From Chara braunii (taxonomy: Eukaryota > Streptophyta > Charophyceae > Charales > Characeae): a DNA stretch of 52,500 nt. The position numbers and the translations under genes are program-made. A model generated the notes under the pieces. That model saw only the letters and a list, made by a program, of their open reading frames with translations, ran no database searches and had not been told where the DNA came from. Location of the stretch: positions 2,329,205-2,381,704 of the forward strand of contig BFEA01000167.1 of assembly GCA_003427395.1 (NCBI GenBank), given 5' to 3'. Each line of letters starts with the position of its first letter. Within the stretch, counting starts at the first letter, position 1. Below, piece by piece: positions 18,129-29,573 of the stretch.

Positions 18129-21100
18129 CCGGCGGAGTCAAGAAACATAAAACCGTGGCAGAAAAAGTGAAACTTGCGGCGGTCAGCCGGGATAGAACGC
18201 AGGAAGCTACAATATCGGAAGAAGTGATAGCCGATATCATCCGGAAGAGGAAAGAGACAGAAGGGCAAAGGATAACGGCCGATACATTGGCCAAAATGGA
18301 TGTAGGAGATGGGAACCTCACGGAGGAAGAGAAGGGGTTCGTAGCAATGACCCTAAGGGGGTGCGATAAGGCCATTGCCTTTGATGACTCGGAGAGAGGG
18401 AGGATCGACCCAAGGTACGCTAAGCCGGCCTGGATCCACACGGTCTCGCACGTGCCTTGGAAGGATAGGCCTCAGTGGAAGTACGCTCAAAAGGAGAAAG
18501 AGCAGATAGTGGTCTTCATCAAGGAAAAGATCAGGACGTTCGTCGCGGAACCTTGCGAAAGTGCCTACTCCAATAAGTGGTTCTTTCTGAGGAAGGGGGG
18601 TAGCAACAAACTGAGATGGATTCAAGACCTCCAAAGGACCCATGCAGTCACCGTAAGAGACGTGGGGTCTATACCTGAGGCCGACTTGCTAGCGGAAGGA
18701 TCGGCAGGTCGTTCAATATACTCTATCTGCGATCTCTTCTCAGGGTATGATGAGATTCCCTTAGATTACCGGGACAGGCACATGACCGCCATGCATACGC
18801 CTTTAGGGCTGGTTCAAATGATGGTGGTACCAATGGGTTGGACGAATGGGGTAGCGGTATTCCAAAGGGCCATGATCGTGGTCCTCAAGGAGTTCATACC
18901 AGAGAAGGTGGAGGTCTTCCTGGATGATTTCCCGATAAAAGGACCGGTCGAACTGGATGAGACGGAGGTCTTTCCGGGGGTGAGAAAATTTGTGGCCGAC
19001 CACATGAGTGGCATCAGAAGCGTCCTTGAGAAGCTAGATGATGCCAACCTCACGGTCAGCGGAACTAAGAGTCGTTGGGGAGTGTCCTCCATCAAGATAC
19101 TGGAGTTCATTTGCGATAAGGATGGGCGAAGGCCCGACCTCGAAAAATTAGTAAAATTGATGACCTGGCCGTCACCGCTCAAGTCCATAACGGAAGTCCG
19201 ACAGTTTCTGGGGGTAGTGGGCTACTGGAGAATCTTCATAAAAGCCTATGGAGAGAAAGCGGAACCCCTTAGAAGACTCCTTAGGAAATCAGAAGGATGG
19301 GTTTGGGGGGAAGCACAGGAAGCGGCCATGGAAGCTTTGAAGGGGGAATTCCGCGAAGGTGGAGAGGTCCTAGGAGTTCCGTTCTTCGAAGACGAGGAGA
19401 GTCGCCCGTTCATAGTGTCCACGGACGCTGGACCTCATTCGGTGGGAGGCCTCATGTCACAAAAGGACGGAGAGGGGAAAGAGAGACCGTTGCGATTCGA
19501 AAGCCGGACCTTGAACCCCGCAGAGAGAAATTATAGCCAATTCAAAAAGGAGGTGTTAGGGGTCCTGCATTGCCTAAAGGCCTTCCGTCATTACCTATAC
19601 GGGCGACATTTTCTCCTGCGAGTGGACCCAACTACAGTGGCGGCGGTTCTTCAAAAGGATTTCTCGCTGACCGATCCGATCATTGTCTAATGGATGATAC
19701 ACATTAGGCTTTACGACTATAGGTTCGAGAGGATATCAGGGACCAAGAACCAGGTCGCGAACGGATTGTCCCGGTTTCCCATTCGTGAGGAGGACCTACC
19801 TAGGCTTAAGGAGGAAGAAGTGACAATGGCCAAAGAAAAGATAATGAAAGTCGCCGCCAATAGGGCACAAATGGCGGGAAGCAGCCGAGGAGAAGAAGGG
19901 GGCCCAAGGACTTTTCTCGCAAATCTCTGCGACGGAAAGTACCGAGATATAGGGTTGTTCTTAGCCGGTAGGGAAACAGGGACCGAAAGAATCCGGCAAG
20001 AGGCACTGGGGTATTGCCTGCGGGAGGCCATCTCTTCAAGAGGCGCACCAAGTTTGCGATACCCATGAGGGTACTGTGCGATCCTGAGGAAAGAAGGGCG
20101 GTCATAGAGGAACTCCACAACGGGGTCGTTGGGGGTCATAGGGGGGTGAAGGGTACTTTCGATAAGGTCCGTAGGCTTTATTGGTGGGGCGGGCAATACA
20201 CGGAAGTGGAAAAGTATTGTTCAACACGTGAAGCTTGCCAGAAAAGAGCAACAGTTCGATACAAAGAGCCCTTAGTCCCATTGCTTCTCACGGTTCCGGG
20301 TGAGAAGGTCCACGTGGATTTGGGAACCATGCCAAAAGGGGTCGGCGGACTTCGATACATAATCAACGCCCGCGGCGATCTCAGCGGGTTTGTGGAAGCT
20401 AAGGCCATTAAAAAGAAAACGGCCGAAGAGGTGAGTGATTTTCTCCTAGAGTATGTCGCGCGGTACGGGTGTGTCGGGAAAATAGTTATGGATAGGGGGG
20501 CGAAATTCTTGAGCCAGAAGGTCAAGGTATTACTGGAAAAGGCAGGGATCGGGGCGGCCCATACAATCGCTTATCACCCCCAAAGCAATGCACCGGTAGA
20601 AAGGGGCCACCAGACGCTTGTGGACGCTCTAGCGAAATGGTGCAAAGGCCGCACAGAACAGTGGTCGAGGTATTTACGGTACGCTGTTTGGGCCGATAAC
20701 ATCACGGTCAAATCCAGCACAGGGTACCCCCCTTACACCCTTTGGTTCGGTCGGCATTGTCCCCTACCCATCGAGTTCCACGTCGACACTTGGACGAGTG
20801 TCTCATGGAAAACCAACATGACCCGGATTGAACTATTGGAGGCATTGATCCAACAAATAGCTGAGAATTTGGATACCGAGGTAACCAAGGCGGGAGAGAA
20901 CATCGAGAGAGAAATGGTGAAAGGAAAAGATAGGTGGGACAAAAATCTGCGGGTCCGAAAGGCGCCGATACGGGTTAACGACCTAGTGCTGATGTATGAT
21001 TCGTCACTAGAAAAGACCTGGAGCCGGAAATTGGCGAACCAATGGATGGGACCGTATAAGGTCCTAAAGAGGTTGGATGGGGGGGCTTACATGCTCGCGG

Positions 21101-21435
21101 AATTAGATGGGAGTAGGCTACGGGATCCTGTCGTAGGGGCTCGTCTCAAAATCTTCCGATCACGAGAGACCCTTGGGGAAGAGCCGGGGCGGAAAGGAAA
21201 AGAAGCTATTGGCACAGAGGTGAGCGTAACCCACGAAAAAGGGTAGACCTCCAAACAAGGAGCCTCTTCTCGACCCCCAAAGAAAGGGTATAAGGTTCGG
21301 AAAACGGCCCTACCAAACACCCCTAGGAAGAAGAAACGACCGAGGGAGGATGACGGAGATACTGACCGATTGAGGAAACGCAGGATGAACGAAAGAAGGA
21401 ATGCGTCAAGAAAGAGCCCTGAGACTCAAACGTGA
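18092..21435 (+). pseudogene. Pol (RT, RNase H, integrase) of A2, with few lesions
   Basis: Starts in the -1 frame relative to protease. The RT core is complete, with DLFSGYDEI, PMGWTNGVAVFQ and FLDD. FLDD replaces the common YVDD/YLDD and is present in both copies. RNase H has STDAG, then FKKE, then RVDPT, the expected Asp-Glu-Asp order. Lesions are a TAA at 19688-19690, a frameshift near 20020, and a TAG at 21244-21246 just before the basic tail ends at 21435. Integrase has a zinc-binding region in which one Cys is Arg (YCSTREAC; A1 keeps YCSTCEPC), the catalytic order VHVDLG, MDRGAKF and NAPVERGH, and a C-terminal GPYKVLKRL motif. Most lesions differ from those in A1. Confidence 0.9.
18107..18113 (+). 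promoter_or_regulatory. Candidate -1 ribosomal frameshift site, protease to RT (A2)
   Basis: TTTTTTG with zero-frame codons TTT TTG, preceded by TCT. The zero-frame stop TAG is at 18126 and the RT frame is open in -1 on both sides. Identical to A1. A GC-rich stretch (CTAGCCGGCGGAG) follows and might form a short stem. Confidence 0.65.
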
Positions 21436-21500
21436 GAGAAAGGAGAGAAAACGGAAGAGAGAGAGACGTGAGAAGAGGATGAGGAGACGGAGACGGGAGT

Positions 21501-21517
21501 AAAAAGGGGGAGGAGAA
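21501..21517 (+). promoter_or_regulatory. Polypurine tract of A2
   Basis: A 17-base purine run (AAAAAGGGGGAGGAGAA), then TAG and the LTR start TGTG at 21521. Same as in A1. Confidence 0.8.
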
Positions 21518-23614
21518 TAGTGTGTCATAGTTAGAAAAACGTGGTCCGGGAAAAGTGATATGTCGAAGGGAAATTTGTACCATAATATACCATAGTTAGA
21601 CATCGGGTGTCATGAGGGGCAATGAGCCGTAATCCCAAGTAGGTATTGTACCATAGACCGGTGTCATAGGGTAGGAATGTGTCGGGGGTCATGGATAGCG
21701 TCGTGACAAGACAAAGGGGGTAAGTCTGGTAATCTAACCAAGAAAATGGTGTGAAACGGGAGGAAAATTTCATGGGTAAACATTTGGCGAGGGGCGATGG
21801 TTAGAAAGGGAGGGGTCGTGAAAGAGACTCGCCGGGGACGGTGAGAAATGGGGTGTGGGCTGGTTGTCGGGCGGCTGCCTACCAGCCGAAGGCTTTTCTC
21901 TTTAAAAAAAAGAAACGATTTTTTCCTTTTTTTGCTGTTCTTGCGTGGTTTTGACGTACGCATGCATGTGGATGTGGTGGCTAAGGATGTGCTCGAGCGT
22001 CCGGGTCTTCGTACTAACCCTTCGGTTGGCTGGAGTGGCTGTCCGAACCTTGGTCGCAAGCGCGAGGGCGCGGATCCCAAAAATCGGGTTTTCAGGGCTA
22101 AAACCGGAGAACTGAGGGATGGTGGCCAGCCTAGGGATGGGCTATCAAAAATTCGGAAGGAGGGGACCTAAGGGAGGCAGAGGTGGACTACAATGGGCGA
22201 CATGTAATACTATGGCCGGGGATGACGAAGGCTGGTTATGCGCGGCCGGAGGACTGCGGTTAAAGGAAGGAGGTGCCGAGCGCGACTGTCTGCGGCGAGC
22301 TACAGAAGCACCGAGGAGAGGCGAGCTAGCCAGCGGCAAGGAACTGAGCCCAAGGGGGGGGGGAACTGCCTCGCCTGTCGGCTGATCCCAGAGGGGCCGA
22401 GGAAAGATCGCAAGCGGACTCGAGTGGATTCAGAGTTTNGATGGCGGATCGAGAGAGCAAGGGTTGAAGGCAGACTTTGAACGGACCCGGAAATACTCGA
22501 AAATGAGAGAACTTAGGAAAGAACAAGGAAACTGGTAAAAACCCAGGTTTTGACTTTGAGCGACGATCGGGCCTGGCGGGTCTTGCGCGACACAACTTAA
22601 CGCAGAACAGCGGGACATACGGGGTCCAAAGAAATTCGTCGCGAGCTTGGCGCAAGTGACTTGCGACGAAAGGGGAGAGTCTCGTGGGGCCAGATCTGTA
22701 TGGGGATGGGGGGGGGCAGCTTGGTGAATTCTGGGGCGATGGCCACTCCTTGGAAAAGGGGGGGGACTCGGCAAAAAGGAGCTGTAACAGCGACCAGACG
22801 GGACCCACCATATGACAGCTTTGAGAAGAAGAGCCGACGCGAGGGCCAGACGGCCATGCTAGATGGGACTATCAAGACCGATCTGCGCCTCGCTTTACAA
22901 AGAGGGGGCTACCTGCAGTTGGCTAGTGAACAGACGAGCAGCGCCGAAGTGAGTGTGGGCGAGAAGAAGAGGTATGGGGCAAGCCGAGAGCAAAGGCCTG
23001 ACTGGTCCGGAAAAATGAGAGGGAGGATCGACAGGAAAAGGGGGCAAGTGAAAATCTCCTTCAAAAGAGTTTTCCGTTTACAGTTGAGATCCGGTGCGCG
23101 CGCGCTAAAACAAGAAAGGCAGAACGAGCTGAGGAAAGAGGCGGGAAGAAAGGTTGGAATTGCGGGGGCGGGAATTCGCGAAAGCACTCGATACCAATCT
23201 TGGGTGCAAAGAAGGGAAAGGGGCCATTGGAGGAGAAAGGGGCATGCCTCCCGCAAAAAGAAAAGGCGGATACAGATCTCCTCCAAAAAGAATTTATGTT
23301 TACAGTTGGGATCCGATGCACGCACGCTAAAACAAGAAGGGCAGAATGAGCTGAGAAAGGAGGCAGGACGAAAGGTTACAGTCGCAGGGGCGGGAATTCG
23401 CGAAAGCACCCGACACCAATCCAGGTGGCAGTAAAGGGGAAGATGCCATTGGAGGAGAAGGGGGCGAGGGTGGATAGTGAGAGAGAGAGCAGGGGCAGAG
23501 AGAAGAAGAATAGGAGGGAGGCGGGAAATGGAAAATTCGACCAAAAATTTCGAACTTGGCTCGGCCAGTGGAAGAGGTGAAGGGAAGAGAGAAAAAAAAA
23601 AGAAAAAAAAATAG

Positions 23615-23622
23615 TATAAAAG
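23615..23622 (+). promoter_or_regulatory. Candidate TATA box in A2 LTR
   Basis: TATAAAAG followed by a GC-rich segment. The same motif is found in A1 at 300-293. It is the best core-promoter match I saw in this LTR. Confidence 0.4.
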
Positions 23623-23856
23623 GGAGGGCGACAGAGAAGAAGGCAGGAGAGCTCGAACGCGCACGGAGGGGGAGAACGCCCGGCAGGCCGACTGGCTATA
23701 GAGGATTGGGAGTACGGGGGCCCGCAAGAGAGAACGCACGCACGAGCGCACTCGCTTCCGACGACGGGCGGCGCGCACGGTTGCATCAGCTGGCTGATGC
23801 AGGAGAGACGGGAGTGTTGGCCAGGATCTCGGCGATTCTCTACAGCGCGCGTAAGC

Positions 23857-23919
<63 letters not shown>
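23857..23919 (+). repeat. (GA)n microsatellite in A2 LTR
   Basis: About 30 GA units, the counterpart of the TC tract at position 1. It would lie downstream of the candidate TATA box and so in the transcribed leader. Confidence 0.95.
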
Positions 23920-23926
<7 letters not shown>

Positions 23927-24180
23927 CGGGGTGGGAGTGAGAGCGACGGCGAATGCGGCCATAGTCGGGAGGAGAGAGAGGGAGAGAGAGACGGAGTGAG
24001 AGGGGGAGCGACGGCGAATGCGGCCATAGTCGGAAAGAGAGAGAGAGGGAGAGACGGGGTGAGAGAGGGAGCGACGACGAATGCGGCCATAGCCGGAAAG
24101 AGGTAGAGAAAGAAAGGGAGAGAGAGGGAGCGACAGAGACCGCGACCATAGCCGGTAAGAGGAAGAGAGCGAGAGAGAGA
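23919..24180 (+). repeat. Short tandem repeat, about four units, in A2 LTR
   Basis: Four imperfect units of roughly 65-80 bases, each with GAGCGACGGCGAATGCGG or a variant, then CCATAGTCGG or CCATAGCCGG and a GA-rich spacer. The last unit is the most diverged. Confidence 0.8.
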
Positions 24181-24199
24181 GAGGTCAACTAGGAGAGGG

Positions 24200-24619
24200 A
24201 GAGAGAGGAGAGGATCGTCGCTCGCCACTTGCGCCGGGTACACGCCTTGCGCTCAGGGGCTCCTTTGTTTAAGCCGCTTCGTCGGCAGCTGCTTTTCTTC
24301 GAGGATTATTTCGAGTCGAGGCGTCTCTCCGCTCCTGCTCCTGCGCTCAAGCGACTGCTATTGTGGTACTTCTGTCGAGCTACCTCGCTTGAGCTGAGGT
24401 GTTACCTCATCCATTTTCGGTCAAGAAACGGGTATCGCGGTACTTCGTTCGAGCCACCTTGGCGGACTCTGGGTGTAGCTCCGCTAAAAAGAAAGCCTTC
24501 GCCCGGGCGCTTTGTTTGAATAGCCAAGTTACCCAGGATGGCCCGTGTGCTGCTACGGTAGTGCCACAGTACTCGAGCTAAGTGATATAGCGCTCGGAGA
24601 GAGTGAGAGAGAGAGAGAG

Positions 24620-24691
<72 letters not shown>

Positions 24692-24708
24692 GCCATAACA
24701 GGGAGAGG

Positions 24709-24745
<37 letters not shown>

Positions 24746-25200
24746 GGCGATGGGGAGAGGGAGCGAGAGGAGAGGATCGACACGCGGTGCTTGCGCTCTG
24801 TACAGGCTTTGCACTCAAGGCGCTCCCTTGTCTAAGCCGCCCCATCGGCAGCGGTTTTCCTCTATTCGGGATCGCTTCGGGTCGCGACCTCGGGCTAGTT
24901 GAGGCTTTGCTTCACTTCAGCCGCTGCTATTATGGTACTTCGGTCGGGGTACGTCGTTGAGCCGAAGGGTTACTTCTTTCGTCCGTTTTCGGACAAGACA
25001 CCGCCTTCAGGGTGCTTCGTCCGAGTTACCTCGACGGATGCGGGATGCTGATACGCTTAATTGAAAACCTTCGTACGGGCGCTTCGTTTGAATGGCCAAG
25101 TTGCTGTGGTCGGGCCATGGGCTCCTACGGTAGTGCCACGGCGCCGCTGCATTAGAAGGTCGTGGTTTAACGCTCAACAGAAAAAGGGGGGGAGAGAGAG
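24200..25200 (+). repeat. Tandem duplication of about 560 bases within A2 LTR
   Basis: The block from about 24200 is repeated from about 24765. Both start with GAGAGGAGAGGATCG, then CTTGCGCTC, and later share TTTGAATGGCCAAGTT or TTTGAATAGCCAAGTT and CTACGGTAGTGCCAC. They are well diverged, so the duplication is older than the A1/A2 split. The part of A1 that would carry it is outside the window. Confidence 0.75.
24605..24690 (+). repeat. GA/GATA compound microsatellite
   Basis: GA units, then about seven GATA units, then GA units again, within the first unit of the 560-base duplication. Confidence 0.95.
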
Positions 25201-25269
25201 AGAGAGGGGGGGAATTGGGGAGAGTGTTGGGTGAAGAGGAAGAGAGCTGCTGAGAGGCTATACGTAAGT

Positions 25270-25990
25270 CGGCCACTGTGGCCCCTGCACTTGTCGGTTC
25301 GCAATCTAAATGTGAGTCCTGTGTCTGAAGTTCCGGAAACAGTTTGTTCGCCAATCTGAGTATTAGTCCAACTTGGAATCAGTCTGTTCGTGACCTGAAT
25401 ACGAATTCTCATTCTGTAGCTCCGCTGTTCGTATAGCGGTCCAATCTGGAATCAATCCGAATGTGAGTCCCCAGTCTGAAGATCTGGAAGCCGTTCACTC
25501 GCTAATCTGAATATCAGTCGGTTTGTTCGTAATCTGAATATGAGTTTCCATTCCGAAGTTCAACCCAACCTGGAATCAATCCGAATGAGAGTCTCCAATC
25601 TGAAGTTCTGGAAACAGTTTGTTCGCTAAACTGAATATCGGTCCAACTTGGGATCAGTTAGTTCGAAATCTGAACATGAGCTCAGCCCTACGTGGAATCA
25701 ATTCGAATGCGAGTCTCCAATCGGAAGTTCCGAAAACAGTTCGTTCGCTAATCTGAAGAACAGTCCAGTCTAGAATCGGTCTGTTCATAGTCTGAATGTG
25801 AGTCCTCATAGGTTCCTTCCATATCTAAAGCAGTTTGTTCGTAGTCTGAATGTCAGTCTCCATCTGGAAACTACGAAATCGGTTTGTTCGCTACTTGAAT
25901 ATTGGTCCAATCGGGAGCTCCCTAATCAGTCTGTTTGAGCGCTGAACATCGGCAACGATCTGAAGAATTGAGACCTGTTGAGGGGTGTGC
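25270..25990 (+). repeat. Degenerate minisatellite near the 3' end of the LTR
   Basis: Repeated short phrases such as GTTTGTTCG, AATCTGAATATGAGTC and CCAACTTGGAATCAGT recur many times in shifting order. The basic unit seems to be about 36 bases, with a higher-order repeat of three to four units. No coding frame. Confidence 0.75.
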
Positions 25991-26644
25991 AATCTGAAAG
26001 CAAGTCAAGGTGTTCGTGATCTGGGTACACCTGTCGAGATGCTTAAGTCCTGGGAGCAGTTTGATCGAAGTTTCGAAAGCGGGTTTTTGGTACAGTTCGC
26101 TTCCACGATAGGCGAGTCGGTCCAGGTTTTTCTCCACCCCTTTTTTTCTTTTCGCCCATCTTTAAGTTGTTCTCGTCCCCGGCTGATCTTCCTTCGAACA
26201 CGAGCGTTGAGAAAACCCCGTTGTAGTCAGGCAGGGCCGCGGGATCGTGCGCCCCTGCTTTGGGTTGTCTCTCCTCGCGGCCTTAAGACTCAGACTGCGA
26301 GAGTAGGACCAGGCGCGTCCAAGGAGCCGGCTGGCACAGGGACTTTCAGCGGCCCTTCAAGCTGCGGGCTCCGTCCGAAATAGCAGCAGGGGGAGGATCT
26401 CCGAGAGACGACAAGAGCGAGTCAACCAAAGGTTCACGTCGGGAAGTGGGCCTGGGTTACGACGAGGGGGGGAAGTGGGTGTGACCGAGGGGGGGGCTCT
26501 AGGGTCCCCAAGCGAGCGCTGGGCTGATACGATCGGTGGTGGAGGTAGTGGAGCCATTGTCGGACCGCAAAAGGCCTTGGTATCGGGTATCGGGGACATA
26601 GGCTGGCCAAACACCGCGACACCGGTGGGTCCACCACAGCAGGG

Positions 26645-26971
26645 ATGTCGGAGCTGATGCGGGAGACTGTCCTTACCCAGGACATAAACAAACACATTGA
26701 GAATTACCTTGTGCCAGGTGCACAAGAGAAGGTGGTGAACCATGCATCGTCCCTAGCTCAATGGGAGGTTTTAGTGCTGATTGACCCGGTGAGAGAGTTG
26801 GACCTCAAATGGTACTCTCAAATGGCCCTCCTCGATACACAGATATTGAAGATTAAATTTAATAACCTTTGGACAGAGGAGGAGGTCTGGGCGTGCATGT
26901 GTCGGCTCCTCAGAAGCCCCACTTTGACTGTGTTGACGAATCTTGATACAGTGATTTGGCAGGTACCGTAA
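26645..26971 (+). pseudogene. Open frame at the 5' end of LINE-A, unassigned
   Basis: A 108-codon frame (starting MSELMRETV) with a charged, probably helical composition and a Trp-rich middle. By position it could be the end of a LINE ORF1, but I see no zinc knuckle or RNA-binding motif. Low support as a gene of its own. Confidence 0.3.
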
Positions 26972-27069
26972 GGAGTTGTCAAGGGGGGACGAACAACAAC
27001 AACTTTAAGAGTGGACCCGGTTAAACTGATTTATGGCAAGGACTCGGAATGGGCCAAAGGTCTGCATCA

Positions 27070-27760
27070 AGCAGATCTGGACTTGAGCTGTCTAAACATT
27101 AATGGCCTAGCCACAACTACACCCGACAAACACCAGGCAATATGGGAGCAGATCAGAGGTGTGGCGGGGAAACGTGGCCAGACGTGGTGTGTATACAAGA
27201 AACGCACTTTATGGACTCCCCGGACCACCACAGGGCCCACCGTATGGTATGGCCACACCAGGCCTTTCGGGCCCACGCCCCCAGGCCAAGTAGTGCAGGG
27301 GTGGCCATTTGGCTGCCGCGATCCTCCAGGGTAACACCGGTCCACTGGGCTGTAGATAACGTAGAAGGTAGGTGGGTGTCGATGCTAGCCATGCTTGAAC
27401 TTGAATTCATTTGTACGTATGTACGTGCCAAACACTGATGAGGAAAGTTGCCATTTTTTTTACTCCCTCCGGGCCTACCCATAATAATTGTGGGGGATTT
27501 CAACATCGCGCCTGACCGAGACTGGACAGGTGGAGGGTCCCTACCCCTTGTCCCCTCTACATTGAAGAGGACAAGAGGATAGTGGAGGCGCTGCGCGCGA
27601 CCCTTCGCCTCTTTGATACATATCGAAGATGTTTCCCATCTGAGAGAAGGTATTCCTGTTTTCGGAACACAGGGCTGGGCACTTTCTCTAGGTCTCAGAT
27701 TGACCTCGTTCTCATATATGAGGATTTGGGGTTGGCACTACAGTTTGCGTACTGACTTCC
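27070..27760 (+). pseudogene. APE-type endonuclease domain of LINE-A
   Basis: Motifs of the exonuclease-endonuclease-phosphatase fold appear in order but in changing frames: LNINGL (27095), then after a shift near 27175 VCIQETH with the catalytic Glu, a GVAIWLP stretch, VGDFNI (about 27495), and finally SQIDLVL (about 27700). This domain nicks target DNA in LINE retrotransposition. At least two frameshifts and several stops make it non-functional. Confidence 0.8.
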
Positions 27761-28404
27761 TTAAAGCCCTTTCCGGGTCTTGACCATGCGGTTTGCGGGA
27801 CCACCCTCACCTTTCGGAAAAGACTGGATCACGAGCCGAACTTTTACAAATTGAATGTCACTGTACTGCAACTGAGACAATTTGTGCAGTACGTCCAGGA
27901 TATGTGGCATTACTGGCATCAAGAGAGACGGATGATTCACTCAGAAATCACGTGGTTCAATAACGGCTTACTCTTCATGGGTTGCAAATGTAATAAATAT
28001 TCTGAAAATATGGCTAAGAAAGGCATCAGGAAGAGATGAAAATCCAATACCAGATTCGGGGCTAGGAAAAACAGGACTCTCTGAATACTCAAGATCTAAA
28101 GAATAAACTTCTAGAATTTGCATCTCATAGATGGCAAGGCATCAGAATTAGGGGCCAACTTTCTAGGCATATGAGGGAAGGCAAGATGGATTCTGATTTC
28201 TTTGGGCTAGTGAAAGCTAGAGTGAGGAGACAAACAATCAAGGCTTTCCTAGACCCAGTAACACCGGATGGACCACTGGCTACCACCACACCGCAGTGTA
28301 TGAAGGTAGCCAGGGATTTCTACAAAGGTCTCGTCACTTCAGGTACCAAGGACATTCCCCTATAAAGGAGGGATGGCGACATTGACGGATTTTTGCCACC
28401 ACTC

Positions 28405-29241
28405 ACCAAGTCCCTCTCTCCCCAGCTGAAGGAGGTGCTCGATCGCCCAATTACCAAAAAAGAAAAATGGACCGCCTTGCTTAAGTAGGAGGAAGAAAAG
28501 ACGCTGGGGGTAGGTGGTTTCCCGAAAGAATTTTGGGCGACCCTTTGGGACCTGATGGCGGATGATTTGATGAGTTATTACCGGAGTGTGTGGACGGAGG
28601 GGGTGATGGGGGAGGTGGTTGGACAAGGCATGCTTACCCTCTTATACAAGAAGGGTGATAAAATGAACATTCAGAATTATAGGCCTGTTATGCTCCTGAC
28701 AGTGGGTTATAAAATGCTCTCGAAAGCACTTGCTAACCTCATGTCACAAGTGTTGGACAGGATCATTCACCTGTCTCAGACTGGTTTCCTAAAGGGACGA
28801 CGACACATATAGGACAACATCCTCCTTGTAAATGAATTATTGAGACTCACTTGCCAGTCCAATGCAGCCTTTATTTTCATAGATTTCGAAAAATCCTATG
28901 ACCATGTCGATTGGTATTCTTTGGACAAATGCCTAACCAAAATGAACTTTGGGGAGTTCTTCAGGCGGTGGGTGAGGATTCTGCACGACAATGCCACCAC
29001 CGAAGTGCAGGTGAATGGATGCTTGGCCCCAGAATTCCCCCTACAGCGGTCGGTCCGCCAGGGGGACCCAATCGCACCCTACCTTTTTGTGGTAGTTATG
29101 GAGGCACTGGTGGCCAAACTGAGAGCAAATAAGGACATCCGGCGGATCCGGGGCACTGCCATCCCAAAGGATGCAATGCATGTTTTCTCCCTCTTCGCTG
29201 ATGACTTCACGCTGTTGGTAGAGGCGACGGCGAAAGCATGG
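28405..29241 (+). pseudogene. Reverse transcriptase domain of LINE-A
   Basis: Recognisable L1-type RT motifs: GFPKEFWATLW, then LLYKKGD and NYRPVMLL, QTGFLKGRR, FIDFEKSYDHVDW, SVRQGDPIAPYLF and the active-site FADDFT. A TAG at 28810-28812 interrupts between QTGFLKGRRHI and DNILLVNE, and TAG at 29242 ends the open frame. Motif spacing is normal, so this is recent decay on a once-complete RT. Confidence 0.85.
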
Positions 29242-29354
29242 TAGAGGTGGAACGACTGATGAACCGTTTCTGTGACCTGTCTGACATGTCAGTAAACTGG
29301 GGCAGTAAGACCTTGGGATAGTGGTTGCACCATGATGGGGGGAGACCCCCGGAG

Positions 29355-29573
29355 ACGCCATGTATTACTTGGCTCCTTTGGGAAATGCCTATTCGGGTCT
29401 TGGGGGTCCAGAATTCGGCCAAAGGCAAGTCCCATAACCACGACACATGGATTACCAAGCCTGACGCCATGTATTACTTGGTTCCTTTGGGAAATGCCTA
29501 TTCGGGTCTTGGGGGTCCAGAATTCAGCCAACGGCAAGTCCCATAACCACGACACATGGATTACCAAGCCTGC
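29355..29573 (+). repeat. 109-base tandem duplication in LINE-A
   Basis: The block beginning ACGCCATGTATTACTTGG at 29355 is repeated from 29464 with few changes, up to ATTACCAAGCCTG. The high similarity of the two units suggests a recent event within an already broken ORF2. Confidence 0.85.

Larger units (their letters stand above)
16411..26616 (+). mobile_element. Element A2: 5'-truncated copy of element A, plus strand
   Basis: Begins inside the C-terminal part of gag (matching A1 about 7370) and continues through zinc knuckle, protease, RT, RNase H, integrase, polypurine tract and a complete 3' LTR. It lacks the 5' LTR, PBS, accessory array and most of gag. With A1 it forms an inverted repeat of more than 7 kb per arm. 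Many ambiguous bases lie in 16755-17940. Confidence 0.9.
21521..26616 (+). repeat. Complete 3' LTR of A2, about 5.1 kb
   Basis: From TGTG after the polypurine tract to ...AAACACC(G), where similarity to the A1 LTR end (next to the PBS) stops. About 5096 bases, unusually long for Ty3/gypsy. It holds GA/GATA microsatellites, a four-fold short tandem repeat, a roughly 560-base tandem duplication and a minisatellite. No protein domain is evident. Open frames here are low-complexity Ser/Leu/Arg/Glu shadows of the microsatellites and are not genes. Confidence 0.85.

Noticed and set aside
23556-23999. Arg/Glu repeat protein on the plus strand of the A2 LTR
   Set aside because: Translation of the (GA)n microsatellite.
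22909-24243. 444-codon open frame on the minus strand across the A2 LTR
   Set aside because: It is Ser/Leu/Pro low-complexity sequence read from GA-rich microsatellites and lies antisense to the element. No domain.
25270-25990. Possible tRNA or small RNA genes in repeated TTCG-containing phrases
   Set aside because: The phrases recur without a cloverleaf or conserved A/B boxes. It is a minisatellite.
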